A stretch of DNA of 64,000 bases from Anthopleura xanthogrammica. Its lineage: Eukaryota; Cnidaria; Anthozoa; Actiniaria; Actiniidae. Both the position numbers and the translations under genes were made by a program. Of this stretch, positions 35,650 through 48,600 are shown one piece after another. Under the pieces are notes generated by a model. The model made no database searches and was not told the DNA's origin. It saw only the letters and a program-made list of their open reading frames with translations. The DNA lies in the NCBI GenBank assembly GCA_964019055.1, contig OZ025212.1:820157-884156 (forward strand), read 5' to 3'. The number at the start of each line of letters is the position of its first letter. Positions within the stretch are counted from its first letter, which is position 1.

Positions 35650-37824
35650 TTAATGGAAAAATCGTTTAATAAGATGATTTTGTTCTGGTTCTGCAACAAA
35701 ACCAAACTGAGTGTAGAAGGGAAGAAGAGGATCTTTGCATTCAAGGCTTGTCTTGTAGCAACCCAGTTTTTCACTGAGAAGTAATAAAGTTTCTACGATT
35801 CTGAAAATTGGAAACAAAATAATGTTTGTGTCAAAGGTTGTATTTTGTATCAGTCTTGCATAAAATGTCAAAAATGATTGATTAACCCATCAAATAATGC
35901 AAAGTGTAGCAGTTCTAAATATGAGCCACCTGACACCAGTCAGAAAGAGTATCATGATTGGTTTAAATAACAAGAGATTGGATTGGTCTTCTTAACAATA
36001 AAAAGAGGCACTGTACTAAGTGGAAATTCCAGTGGCAGTTCCACAATGATTTTAAAGGAGTGGCTATTACCTATAAAGTCATTAAATATATCGTCATTTT
36101 TAGGTTTTACCTTATCCTTTATTATAATCATTTTCAACTCCCAAGGGGGATAGCTAGCCATCCAACCCACCCCCTGGCTAGCTTGCATAGATCTAATGGT
36201 ATGGTGGTGGGGGAAATAATTTTTTCCCCTTGATTCCCATTTGAACATTTCTTAAGCATCAATGATCTATGTACTTGCAAGAATACTTACAATTTTCCAA
36301 TCTTTTGTCCTCTGCAACTATCACCAACTATAATATCCTCAATGCGTCCCCTCTAATGGAAAAACAAATTCATTCATGGTTCAGCAATGTTCAATCATTG
36401 ATATTGACCATTGATATATTATTCATATATCTTCTTTTTTTTTTATTTATTCATTTTTTATTACTTACCAATGCCGTTTCATGAATAAACTTTTGCTCAA
36501 CAATAAGAGAACCACAAGCTACAATTTTTCCCAGTTTGACATTTTCGACAACTATGATATAGTATGTTCCTGTGTGTGCCTTCATGGCATTGAAACGCCC
36601 TGAAAAATAAAAATCATTCATATAATAATTATGTTAACAGCTTTATCATATCTGCACACACTAAAATTCAATATGGTATTGAATAGTCTTAGTAGTTCCC
36701 ATCCTACTCCTTCCATCTTTCCAAGGAGAGCAGAAAATAGACCCCTTGCAGCATGTCCGAATGCAGCTCAATTTGTAGGGCAAAACAATAGGTTCCAATT
36801 CTCAGGAGATGAAAATTCTTTTGTTTTGCCCTCAAAATTGAGCTGCTCTGACATCACGTGCAAGGGGTCTATACTGAGCTGGATCCAGGATTTTGAGTAG
36901 GGGGGGATAGGGTCACAAAATTTAGGAGATGCACCTTTTGCTATACTAACCAACTAATTCCAAGCTAGAAGTGGGGGTTATGGGTACCCTGTGACCCCCC
37001 TGGATCTGCCAAAGGAATAACTATTTTTCTCAACTTACTAAGGAATTTTTCTTCTGTTATATCTCCCATCTTCGTCAACTGTGACATAAGCTGTATGAAA
37101 TCTGTAAAACAAATTTTATGATTAATGTCATCAGATCTATCTATCTGGGAATAACACCTACTATGAACTTCCATTTCAGATTGTTTTATACGTGAACAAC
37201 AAGTATATTGAATGGGCCACTTACAGCTTTAAATGGATGGCTTGTATAGTGAGTATATATTCAACTGGATGACTTGTGACACTCAATGGGGTGAGGGTGT
37301 GATGGGGGTGTGTGGGTTAAAGTACATTTATGTACTGCAATGACGAGTATTGTAGCTGTACAGACAGACTAGAAAGTTCATGACAAAAGCAATTTCTTAA
37401 TATTAATACTACTGACAAGGTTTTCTTACCTTTTTCATAATCATCACTAGAGAGAGGTCTCATACACAAGTCTTCTCCAGGACTTGAGGGTGATATCCCA
37501 AAATCCAGCAGATTGCATTTCCCTTTACTCAAATCTAAATCGTCTAAAATTTTTCTGTCAAACAATGAAACTCTCTCCATGTCACTCTGTAGAAGGGAAC
37601 CAAAAAGTAGTTAGAGAAATATAATAATGCAGCAATAACGTCAACATAACTTGTTATAATTGAATGAATTTACACACTCTTATTTTACCGGCGTTTTCTA
37701 CAAGTCTTGCTATAGTAAAAAAATTCTATTAAGTATACTTAAAAGATCTCGTATCAGGAATCAAGCCCACGATAGAAAGACAAGAAAAGAGTAGTAATAA
37801 AAGAATACTTACAACATTTGCCAT
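35650..37824 (-). CDS. GNPNAT1: Glucosamine 6-phosphate N-acetyltransferase
   Basis: Exons 37813-37824, 37430-37586, 37039-37101, 36469-36599, 36291-36352 and 35650-35800 give 191 aa (human 184). The enzyme acetylates glucosamine-6-phosphate with acetyl-CoA, a step to UDP-GlcNAc in the cytosol/Golgi. Seen: an N-terminal segment with FGISPSSPGEDLCMRPLS; the GNAT fold with TGTYYIVVVENVKLGKIVA and the strand SLIVEQKFIHE; the acetyl-CoA motif GRIEDIIVGDSCRGQKIGK; and the C-terminal LGCYKTSLECKDPLLPFY and FGFVAE. The first coding exon is only 12 nt (ATGGCAAATGTT), joined in phase to the second. An internal Met at 37580 is an alternative start four codons shorter plus two residues. It is head-to-head with the HECT ligase gene. 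Confidence 0.94.
36737..36874. mobile_element. MITE-like foldback element, family F copy 1
   Basis: Ends atagaccccttgca / tgcaaggggtctat, with inner inverted pair agctcaatttgtagggcaaa / ttgccctcaaaattgagct. A second copy is at 46038-46175. It lies in a GNPNAT1 intron. Confidence 0.75.
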
Positions 37825-38617
37825 CACCAGAGAAAATAGTGTAGAAAGTAAAGGAAAGTCTGAGTATGCAAATCAGTGCCGCGTAGCCGGTTTCCTTATA
37901 TGGAATAGGGACATTGACTTATGACGTCACCGGAAATAGCTGGAAAAACGAAATAAAAAAAAATGTAAAGATTTCCTCAGCCGTGAAAGATTTCGGAAAA
38001 AATATATAAATTCTTAGAGATTTGAAACGTAATTTATAACGTAAAATTAATTATATTTATCAGATCAAAAAATATTTGTAAAATGACTGTTAAATTTTCT
38101 TCCTCTCTTATTCATTTATTTTGAAAGTAATGCTTTTCGGCATGGTTTTCATGCCTGCCTGTATTACGTCGTTCTAGGAACAGAGCAGTTTGACCTTATT
38201 CGTTTTACGTCAATGGACGTAAAAATAGATTTTGGTAAAAGTCAAAGTACAGTAAAATAATTTTCATTTTTTCGACCGAAATGAATTAATACCAGTATCA
38301 TAATTTGAGGATTAGTCATTCAATTTTAAACTTGCGATTCAACAAAGAAATGAGAAGAAATGAAAAGAAAAGAAAGAATAAAGAAAGAGAGAAAGAAATT
38401 ATCACAATTTTCCTTATATGGGAGTAAATTTTGTTGGGATTCCACTGACCATCGTCATCGTTGTCACGACAACCAAAATGGCGGCGTTTTTGTTCTGGAA
38501 TTCAATTCGGCAGAAGAAAAAGGAAAATTAGAACATCTAAAACATCTGTAGAAAGCCGAAGGAGCACAGGGATGTACTGTAAAGTACTGAAGACATCTTT
38601 TCGACGGTAGATACAAG
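37825..38617. promoter_or_regulatory. Divergent promoter region of GNPNAT1 and the HECT ligase
   Basis: These 0.8 kb separate two head-to-head genes. The motif AAAATGGCGGCG at about 38476-38487 matches the YY1 site often found near transcription starts and sits 130 bp upstream of the ligase ATG. A purine-rich run (38340-38400) is also present. No TATA box was identified. Confidence 0.5.
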
Positions 38618-41600
38618 ATGGAAGTGGACAGCGAAATGGTGGGGAGTGATTCTAGTCTCGTACCTGGAAAACCTCCCAAACTACCCTTCCCTCGTCCTGT
38701 CAAAAGACATTCTTTACAATCTGGTGAAAGTCTGACAAAATTTAACAAGTTGACAAGACATTCGAGTCAACCAAGACTCCGAAAAGATAAATTTTCGGGG
38801 TCTTTAACTAACTTACATCTCGATTCTTCGCGTAAATCTTCCAGTCTAGCACAGTTGAATTTCCAGTCTCTTGGTTCATCTGGTAAAACTCTCAGTGCCA
38901 GTAACCTTGCTGCTATTTCAGACTCAAATCTTTCCATCAAAGAGGCAGTACTGCCACGGAGTTATGACCAACCAAACTCTTCGTATTCAGCCGTCAAGAA
39001 ACATTTTGAATTCATGGTAAAGAGATATTTTTATCAGCTTACTGAAGGATGTGGAGATGAGAATTGTAGCAACAGGTTTTGTTATTCTAGCGAAATGGGG
39101 TCCAAGTTTAGTCCACAGTTAGCAGCTATTGTCAGTATAGAACTTGCATCTCGCAACCAAAAGTACTTTTGTGTTGAAGAAACATGCAAGAGCCTTCCTG
39201 AAAACCTGTTTGATGGAGAACCAGAAGTACCAAGGCCATTCTTACATTGCTTGTTTTCCACAACCCCATTTCTGTCCTTATTTGAGTCAGATACAATGTC
39301 AAATCTTTCTAGATGCGAGAGCTTTTCATCTCTCAGGGGATCGCAAAGAAGTCTTGCACAAATATCCAAAGAAAAGTCACTTTCACATGCAAGTCTCCGA
39401 TTGACCAGCAACCCAGACCTCACCAGCCATTATACAGAACTTCCAGACAGACAGCTAGATGGACAGGCCTTGAAACATGCTGGATCAAACCAAAACTTAA
39501 AACCAGAAGACAAAAATCCACTTCCCAGTCATACTATTAATTTAGATATTGAATTTTCAAAGCTGAATTTGTCTGGAAATTTAATGAACGAAGTAGAATT
39601 GCCTGATTTGCCTTGGAATTTACACGGGTCAAACAGTTCACTCAATGAAATTATTCCACTGGAAGAATTCGAAAAGGAATGTGCTCTTGAGATGTCATCA
39701 GGATATCAAGAGATACAAGAATTTTCCCTCACTCATTTGACCCTCAAAATGCTGGAGTCTTCAATATCTAACTACAAGGAGTGTCACGACCCGTCTTTCC
39801 TTCTAAACACCATAAGAACTGTATTCACTTCTGTAGAAGCTCTGAATGAAAGCTTTAGGAAAGAATCTATTGTTAGTTCAGATGATCCATGGGATGAACT
39901 AGACATTGCAGCTGTACGGAAAGCGTACGAGCTGCTGCTGAGTCTTGAACCAAGAGAAACATTTGTTGCCCCATTGGTTAATGCAACAGAGATCCACCTT
40001 ATTACGTTAGAGTCGCTAAACACCACACCTGATGAAGTGTATCAGCTCGTCATTTTGTTAGAGAATCCCATGCTGCACCAGTCACAAGATCTTCTTCGTA
40101 AAATTTGTTTGGTTCTCAATAAACTACCACAAGAAACTCGTCAGGCACTGGTTGTCATCTTTTCAAGATATGATAATGATGCTTTTAAGAATCTCATACA
40201 GGTATTTTGTTTGCTACAGTTTTTGTCATTTATTGCAAGCATGGGTGGTATAACAGTAAGAGCACTTGCCTCTCACAAATGTGACCCAGGTTCAAACCCT
40301 ACCGGACTTGGTGTTGTATGTGAGTAGAGCTGCTTGTTGGTTCTCTCCTGTCCTTTGAGGGATTTTCTCCAGTTTTCCTCCCTCCACAAAAATCAATTTC
40401 TAAATTCCAATTGGAATCAAGTGGAAGAAGTGCTACTCTGTAGAATCCACTGTTAATTCCCATTATTATTTTACTTTAATTTTAATTATTTATTAACACT
40501 TACTGGTCATTCATAACTCATTTTCAGTTATATATTTTTGACAGTATGCATAAGAATAAAGATAATTCATTCTTGCTATTTTAGCTGTAATTTTTCTTCT
40601 CATTATTTCTCACTCGTTTTTTTATTATTAATATTACCAGGTTTTCCATGCATTTCTTGGTCAACATGTCCACCCTAACCAGTGCACAGAACCACATCTA
40701 ATAGAGATATGTAAAGTGATGGCTATCTTCCATGATGCTTACATGTTAGCAAGTCAAGCAACAACAGCAGACAATATTCCTCCAGTTTCCTTATTCTACT
40801 CTGATGATCTTTCTAAAAAGTTAGATTTCAAGAAAGAATATGAAAATTGGAAATTAATAAATGGGTAAGGAAGGCAGGATTGATAGGTTTGTTATCCACA
40901 CCCTCTTGAACAACAACTAACTAATTTAATTAATAATTAATGAAATAATGATGATAACAGTATTGATAACAGATTGTTGACTTAACAACATTTTTACATT
41001 CCACAGTTCTGATGCTCCAGAGAATGATTTTTCAGTGTTGGACTTTCCATTTTTGTTTGACCCAGCATCCAAGGTAAGAAAAAACAACTTCATAAATATA
41101 TTGTACTGATAAATCAATTTATAGACCATTACACTGTCAGCTTTTGGCATTTAAGTGCATATGTATAGACATTATAGCAATCAAAGTTCAAGCTCTGCTC
41201 TTCCTGTAGTATGATGATATTTACCTGTAATTTGTTCGTCTTTACACAGGTTAGGGTCATGCATATTGATGCTGTCTGGCAGATGCGTGCTGAGTACCAG
41301 AATGCTATTGTTCATCAAGCAAGAGTACAACAAGCACAGAGAGTGTTTGAAGAAGCAGACAGAAGTAACAGGCTTGGAGATGTGGTCAAATCAGCTACAT
41401 GTCCCTTCCTGGTTCTTTCCATTCGACGTGATTATATCATTAGAGACACTCTTAATCAAATATACCTTAAGGTGAGCACTGCTGGTGCATCGTGAAAGAG
41501 TCGCAGGACTGTGGAAATGTGGGGTGGGGGGCTTAGCTTCCCCCATTTTCAGCAAAAATTGATTTTCTGTTATGAGTTGCCTATTGCTTTGACATGAGTT

Positions 41601-43859
41601 TAATGCAATAATTTATTGCAATTGCCCCTCAAAGAACGAGAGCTTCAAAACTTTCAGAGAAGGCCAGTGTAGGCATTCCCCCTGACCTCCCAGATCAACC
41701 TCCCACTCATAACTTTGCTCCGCAGTCCCTGAATTAGTCAATGAATATTTATTATTTAGTAGAAATTAAGTTGATGTTACATGTAGGTTAAAAGCCATGC
41801 TTAAAAATACTGGGATAAATGAGTATGTGACGAAAAAATGAAATAAAAGAAAAATGAGAAGTGGAAGAAAAAGTTGACAGATAAATGTAAAAGATCATTG
41901 CAATTTATTTTTTTGTTTGACAGGAGGGTGATCTAAAAAAACCTTTAAAGATCAAGTATGTTGGTGGAGGCGAGCAGGGTCTAGACATGGGTGGACTACA
42001 GCGCGAGTTCTTTCACATGATTGTAGATTCCATTTTTGAGTCAGGTATGTATGCAAATCTAAGTTTTACTTACAATATTTATATGTACTGGGTAATATCC
42101 ATGTTGTTGTGGTGTAAGCACTCACCTCTCACCAATGCAACCTTAGTTTGATCCCTCGACTCCATGTCATGTGAGTAGAGTTGCTTGTTGGTTTGTTTTA
42201 TCTCTTATTTACGTACATTTTTCTGTACAGATTTTGGCATGTTTACTTACCTTGAGGAAACAAGATCAGTATGGATCAAAGGCTCTTCTTTGGAATCAGA
42301 GATGGAGTTTGGGTTAGTTGGTATTATTCTAGGATTGGCTATTTATAATGGCGTCATTCTTGATGTCCACTTTCCATCTGTCATCTACAAGAAGCTACAA
42401 GGACACAAACCAAATCTGCAGGATTTGATGGGTGTGCAATCATCTCTGGCAAGGAGTTTGAGAGAACTGTTGGAGTTTCAAGGAGATGTTGAAGATGTCT
42501 TTTGTTATACTTTTCAGGTAATTTGGAATTTCCCCATTGTGGGCTTCCTGTGTTACTTACCACAGGAATCCCAAACCACTTTTAAAAATCAGTGATGCCA
42601 TTTAGGGTCAAAGGGGTTAATATTTTGGTACTTTTTTGGAAGTTGGGGAGAGAGGTTGGTGTTACATCATTCTCCTCCCTTGAAGGTGTGTTTGTAGAGG
42701 GAGATTTTCTGGAATTAAAGAATATGAAATTGAGTTAAAATGAGTACATTTTCAAATCAGGTGCATTTCACTTGGAATTCAATATATCCCATCTATCTGT
42801 TTCAGATATCTGATGTTGTGTATAGTAAGGTAATCAACGTTGATCTCATTCCCAATGGATCAGAAGTCCCAGTAACCAAAAGTAACAGAAAGAAGTTTGT
42901 CGATTTGTATGTGAAATATATCCTGGTTGATTCTGTGGCCAAACAGTTTGATGCTTTTGCCAGAGGATTTCATAAGGTCAGTGCTATTATAACTGCTGTT
43001 AATTTGTAACACATAGTCCTACAAATAACCAGTAACCTACACTGTATGTACTGTATGGCTCCCATGAAGGGAGATTCATGATGAGTTACTAGCTGCCTAA
43101 TTCTAACAACCTTCTTCCTACAATGCATATAAAATCTTCACTGTGAAATAGAGAATATGTTATAGGTGGAAGAAATGTTCATAGACATTGCCATTATGAT
43201 TTTAATGTGCCAACCATTTTAACAAGGGTTTTGTCACTTTGCTTCATTGGATTGTGCAATTATAGATTTCTGGTTGGCAATTTAAATAACAATCAAGCAA
43301 AACAAATTTTGTCATTGTACACACACCGGTATATGGTTTCCACAGGAAGATACTGGTTGTAGCTATCATCAGAATTAAATTATTTTGAACAGCAAAGCCA
43401 ATTCCAGTTATTATAGAGTATTATAACTAACTACTGTTCCATCATCCACAGGTATGCGGAGGTGCCACTCTAACCCTTTTTAGCCCAGAAGAGCTTGAGC
43501 TTCTAATCTGTGGTTGTCCAGTCTTGGATTTCAGTGACTTGCAAGTGGCAGCTACATACGAAGATGGCTACTCTCCAGAACACCCCACTATCAAGATGTT
43601 ATGGAAGGTCTTCAGTGAAATGAGTGTGCAGCAGAAGAAAGCAGTTCTTATGTTTGTTACTGGTAGTGATAGGGTTCCCCTGAAAGGATTAGCAAACTTA
43701 ACATTTATAATCCAAAAACATGGCCCTGACTCTGATAGACTACCTGCTGCTTTGACTTGCTTTAATCGGCTGTTGTTACCATCATATGAGAGCCAAGATA
43801 AACTGAAAGAGAGGTTGATTGTTGCTATAGAGAATAGTAAAGGGTTTGGACTGACATGA
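38618..43859 (+). CDS. HECT-type E3 ubiquitin ligase with AZUL zinc finger (HECTD2/UBE3A-like)
   Basis: Exons 38618-40201, 40641-40864, 41007-41073, 41250-41471, 41924-42044, 42231-42517, 42806-42976 and 43452-43859 give 1027 aa. The N-terminus is Ser/Lys-rich and disordered. At about 130-186 there is an AZUL zinc finger like that of UBE3A (YFYQLTEGCGDENCSNRFC; Cys145, 150, 155, 185). The C-terminal HECT domain (about 670-1027) has IKYVGGGEQGLDMGGLQREF, GMFTYLEE, LVGIILGLAIYNGVILDVHF, GSDRVPLKGL and the catalytic Cys995 in LTCFN, ending GFGLT. The GSDRVP wording recalls HECTD2, but vertebrate HECTD2 has no AZUL as far as I recall, so the exact orthologue is open. It would transfer ubiquitin through a Cys thioester; substrates are unknown. 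Exon 1 is unusually long (1584 nt). Confidence 0.92.
40245..40480 (+). mobile_element. tRNA-derived SINE-like element, copy 2
   Basis: Head with A-box-like TGGTATAACAGTAAGAGCAC and B-box-like GGTTCAAACCC. The body includes ggttctctcctgtcctttga, gggattttctccagttttcc, ctccctccacaaaaatcaa and ctaaattccaattgg. It lies just inside intron 1 of the HECT ligase gene. Confidence 0.8.
42105..42205 (+). mobile_element. SINE-like element, copy 3 (truncated)
   Basis: Contains the tRNA-like segment tgtggtgtaagcactcacctctcaccaa with B-box-like TAGTTTGATCCC and the linker gtgagtagagttgcttgttggt, then breaks off. It lies between exons 5 and 6 of the HECT ligase. Confidence 0.6.
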
Positions 43860-43923
43860 ATCAATATGTTTGAATGTAAATTTTCAATCACATAATAATT
43901 ATTAACATATATACACCTATTTC

Positions 43924-43929
43924 AATAAA
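43924..43929 (+). terminator. Polyadenylation signal of the HECT ligase
   Basis: AATAAA lies 64 nt after the stop codon. Confidence 0.65.
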
Positions 43930-44533
43930 GGTTGTCAGTCGGAGATCTGAAATTTGAAATCTGAGAGCAACATGAATTGTGGGCTCTGAACTGTGAATTG
44001 AAATATGAAGTAAAGTGATAATTGTTTTGTCTTTTTAATAAGTAGTTTGCAACAAGTTTATATATAAATATGCTACCACCTTTTAGCGATGACCTTGGTC
44101 TCAGATTACAGATCTCTGACCAACAACACTTGTTTTGAAATAGGTCTACAATTGTATAGGCTTGTACATGTATGTGTGTGATATGGTGGTAATATGTTTC
44201 TTTTTCTGATGTATTTTTCAGAAATCTATTATTACCGGTAACTCATTTTTTAAAGAGAATATAATATTGTCTTTTCTTGAAGAAAATATGAAAAATATTT
44301 TTTCAATAAATTATATAATTTTTGCATTCAGTAGGATAATAAGTGATAAAAGGAACTTAACAATATATATTATCCATGAAAAAAGTTAACTTAAGAAAGA
44401 TAAAGTATAAATTTTGCAAGTGTGGATATTAAAGGCAATTCAGACTTTGTATAAAATAAAATAAAAATATATGTATAATTATATATTTCTCACGCATACC
44501 AGCATATATTTCATTTTAAGATGTCACGCACAT

Positions 44534-44720
44534 CTACTGTGATTCTCAATATTCTGCAAACTCAGACATTTTAACAGCTTGTTGTGAAATTGGTTTTTCG
44601 CTGCCATCAATCAAAACTAATCAGTCGGTACCTTGGATATTTTTGATTGGCGGCAGTGAAAAACCAAATTGCGCAACTTGCAACTACTAAGTTTACATAA
44701 TTATATTGAGAGTCGCAGTA
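44534..44720. mobile_element. MITE-like element, family A copy 2
   Basis: Ends ctactgtgattctcaatatt / tatattgagagtcgcagta, with a central inverted pair tcgctgccatcaatcaaaac / ttttgattggcggcagtgaa. It has the same arrangement as 26351-26530. Confidence 0.7.
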
Positions 44721-45179
44721 TTTCTATAAAAACGTTTTACAAAGTGTTTGTGTTTGATGGGTGGGGAGGGTATTTTGCACTTTTGAAAGCACCTAATGTA
44801 TATCCAACAAAATGATGTTTATTTTTCAGTAAAATAACATTTTACTATATTGTGTTATATTTATTATTGTTGTTTTATTATCATTGAATTATTTTTCTAT
44901 CATTTTTATCTTTGCTTTAATATCCCAACCAGTATACCAAATAATACCAAATGATAGTGTAATATTTAAATATGTGTTTGACATGAAAATAAAAAATATT
45001 GAACTGAGCACTGAATCCCTTCGTAACTTTTTTATCGTAGAAACAGAAACCATGTGTGCAGTTATAAAGCATGTGAGGACATGGCAGAACACGAGAGAAG
45101 TGTTAGGAGAGGCATGAGAGGTAGTGGAGTACTTTTAAACACTTCTCGAGTGTTCTGCCTCTTATAAATATATAATAAT

Positions 45180-45330
45180 AAATGGTATTAACAGTGGATT
45201 CCACAGAGTGGCTTTTCTTCCACTGGATTGATAAGCAACTCTACTCACAGTGTATAACACTTGAACCCATGTCACATTGGTGAGAGGCAAGTGCTCTCAC
45301 TGCTACAACACCTGTGCTTCCAAGTACTAA
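45180..45330 (-). mobile_element. SINE-like element, copy 4 (minus strand)
   Basis: The reverse complement reads a tRNA-like head (agtgagagcacttgcctctc, ggttcaagtgtt), then tgagtagagttgcttatcaa and ccactctgtggaatccact, matching the body of copy 2. Confidence 0.65.
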
Positions 45331-45616
45331 TGATGAAGTACTGGAGTGTTAGTGCTGTGTGCTCTTATAAAGCACGTGCCCCCAACCAATCAGAAAAAAA
45401 GATTCATGAACCAGGCATTTTTTGCATTATTAAAAGGCAAAAATTCTAAGTATGATATGTCTGTCTGTCTGTCCGCGGTGTTCTCGCTCCAGTGAAACGC
45501 GTTCAACGTGGAACGCCTGTCGTAAAATGCATACGAAGTAGTTCAGCAAGGGGGTCTATCTGCAAGTCTATTATTTCCCTATCTAATGCAGGAAATTGAG
45601 CTAAAAGTCTATTAAG

Positions 45617-48600
45617 ATGTTGAGTAGACGATTATTGACCACTGGACGTGGGTCAGTCTTTATTGGTCATGCTGTAAGACGATGTAACCAAGGCGAATCC
45701 ATGTGTGATCTACAGAAAAGGTTCCTTGATAATACGGAAACATTCTTTGCTCTAACAAGATAACTGTTTGAAGCCTACTTTATTGTAGCATTACTGTATA
45801 ATTGTATTTATGAACAATCTTTCATCTTCTTAACTTTATCTAAGTGTTGTTACTCGTACTCATATGATAGGAGGTCCCTGAATACGCAGTCGTCATCATA
45901 TGACATTGCTATTGTTGGCGGTGGTATTATTGGACTAGCAACGGCAAGGCAGCTAATCATGAACTATCCAAACCTCAAGTTTTGTGTACTTGAAAAGGAA
46001 AAAGAATTATGTGAGTAGAGAGGGAATATTATTGAATATAGACCCCTTGCACTTGACGTCAAAGCAGCACAAATTAGAGGACAAAACAAAAGAATTTCAT
46101 TCTCCTGGGAATCGGAACCTATTGTTTTGTCCTCCAAATTGAGCTGCATATTGAAGTGCTGCAAGGCGTCTATAGCCTCCAGTGGTTTTGACACTTTTGT
46201 CATCACTTTTGTTTCCTGTCAATCAAAAAATTGCTAGCGTAGCGACTGACTAGTTATCTTGATCTCAAGTGTTCTTCGATCTAAGTTGATTGTAATTAAT
46301 TAATAATTTATTGATTGATTGATTGTTTGTTTGATTAATCATTAGAATGACTGATCATTTTTTCCTTTATTGGTTTCCATAGCAACACATCAGACAGGGC
46401 ATAACAGTGGTGTAGTGCATTGTGGGATATATTACAAACCAGGTTCCCTCAAGGCCAAGCTTTGTGTTGAAGGATTGGACTTGACTTACAAATACTGTGA
46501 TGAAAATAACATACCCTACAATAAATGTGGCAAGGTAGGTATACTTTATGATTGTAGTCTGAAATAAGGAGACATACAAGCAGGGCTGTAGCAAGTCTTG
46601 AAAAACTGGGGAAGCACAAAGTCACTTCGCAACACCTGATCACAAAAAATGAATATTCAATTCATGATGTTTAGATACTAATATTCTTGTTTTATTTTTT
46701 TTGGGAAAACTAGGAGGACTCAGGTTTCCTTGGGCCCTATGGGTGCTTTGGCACTTACTGGGGACATGCTTGTGAGATGCAGACAAAAAAGATGTTTTTC
46801 AGCTGGAAGCCTAGAATAATTTGAAAACTTTTTTTGTGCTTTTCAGTTGATAGTTGCTGTAGAGAACAAAGAGATCCCATTGTTGAATGATCTATTTGAT
46901 CGAGGAAATAGGAATGGAGTCAAAGATTTGACCATGGTTGATAGAAAGGGTATCAAAGAAATTGAACCAAACTGTGAGGTACGTATGTCACATGTCTTAA
47001 AAAAAGATGGTTTCATAGGATGAATGATATCTCAATTTGTCATAAATCAATTAAAACATTTTGTGTTCTTGTGCTTATTGTTAACACTGTTTTCTGATGT
47101 TCAGGGTTTGTTTGCAATAGTCTCTCCCAACACTGGTATCTTAGACTGGGCACAAGTCAGTAATTCTTTTGGGGAGAATTTTAAAAATGCTGGAGGAGAC
47201 ATCTACACTAATTATCATGTAAGTAAAACCCAGCATGAAATTTAGATTGTTTGTGTATTAGTGATAAATGTAGGTGATATAAATATTCAGTGGCAGATGG
47301 TTGGAGGACAGTTAGGCTCAGGTCAAACGTCGAACTTCGCATGAGCCAAATCCATTGTAAACAATGGATAATAAGGCGGTTTTCTTTGGTGCCATTAGGT
47401 TTGGTTCATGTGAAGTTCAACGTTTGTATTCAGCCTTGGGGACATCCATGTTATGCTTGACATACTAACTGTATTCTGAGCAAACAAAATGTAGTTTACA
47501 TGTTATGTCTTATGTGATGGCTTGTCTTGTAGGTCACTGATTTTACATGCACAACTGAGAGTGACAGGCAACAAGAAAAAGAAGAAGGTTAGAATCCATT
47601 AAAACACCATCCATTCATCTATCCCATCCATTCATCCATCCCATCTATCCATCCATCCATCCATCCATCCATCCATCCGTCCGTCCGTCCATCCATCCAT
47701 CCATATTCATCCATCCCATCCCATCCCATCCCATCCCATCCCATCCCATCTATCAATTCATCCATCCATCCATTCATCCCATCCATCCATCCCACCCATC
47801 CCATCCATCAATTCATCAATCCATCCATCCATCAATCCATCCATCCATCCATCCATCCATCCATCCATCCATCCATCCATCCATCCATCCATCCATCCAT
47901 CCATCCATCCATCCATCCATCCATCCATCCATCCATCCATCCATCCATCCATTCATCCATTCATCCATTCATCCATTCATCCATTCATCCATTCATCCAT
48001 CCACCCATTCATCCATCCATTCATCCATTCATCCATTCATCCATTCATCCATTCATCCATCCACCCATTCATCCATCCATTCATCAATCTATCTACCCAT
48101 CCATGTAACCTTCCTACCCATTCATTCATTCATCTACCCATTCATCCATTCATCCATCCATTTATTCATTGAGTCATTCATTTGTTTGTTGCAGGGCTGG
48201 CTCATCCTGTTACTATACATGGTGAAGGAGTGGTAAGTGATATCTATCCTACATGATACCACACATGATAATGATGATATGATGATGATGATGATGATGA
48301 CACTGATGGTGATGACATGATGATGATGAAGATGATGATAACATTGATGGTGATAGTGGTGATGATGATGATAATGACAATGATGGTAATGATGATGATG
48401 ATGACACTGATGTTGATGACATGATGATAATGATGATGGCACTGATGGTGATAGTGATGATGATGATGTAGTGACAGTGATAATGATGGTGATGATATGA
48501 TGATAATGAAGATGACACTAATGGTGATGATGATGAAGATGACACTGATGGTGATGATGATGATGATGACACTGATGGTGATGATGATGATGACCCTGAT

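Larger units (their letters stand above)
43930..45616. other. Intergenic region between the HECT ligase and L2HGDH
   Basis: No gene was recognised. It holds a family A MITE (44534-44720) and a reverse-strand SINE (45180-45330). The stretch 45470-45616 is less AT-rich and is the likely L2HGDH promoter and 5' UTR. The ORF at 44884-45117 is AT-driven and has no domain. Confidence 0.5.

Noticed and set aside
44884..45117. 77-codon ORF with a hydrophobic start
   Set aside because: AT-rich, no homology recognised, no splice or polyadenylation context.
47619..47952. DGWM-repeat ORFs
   Set aside because: Translation of the CATC microsatellite; intronic.
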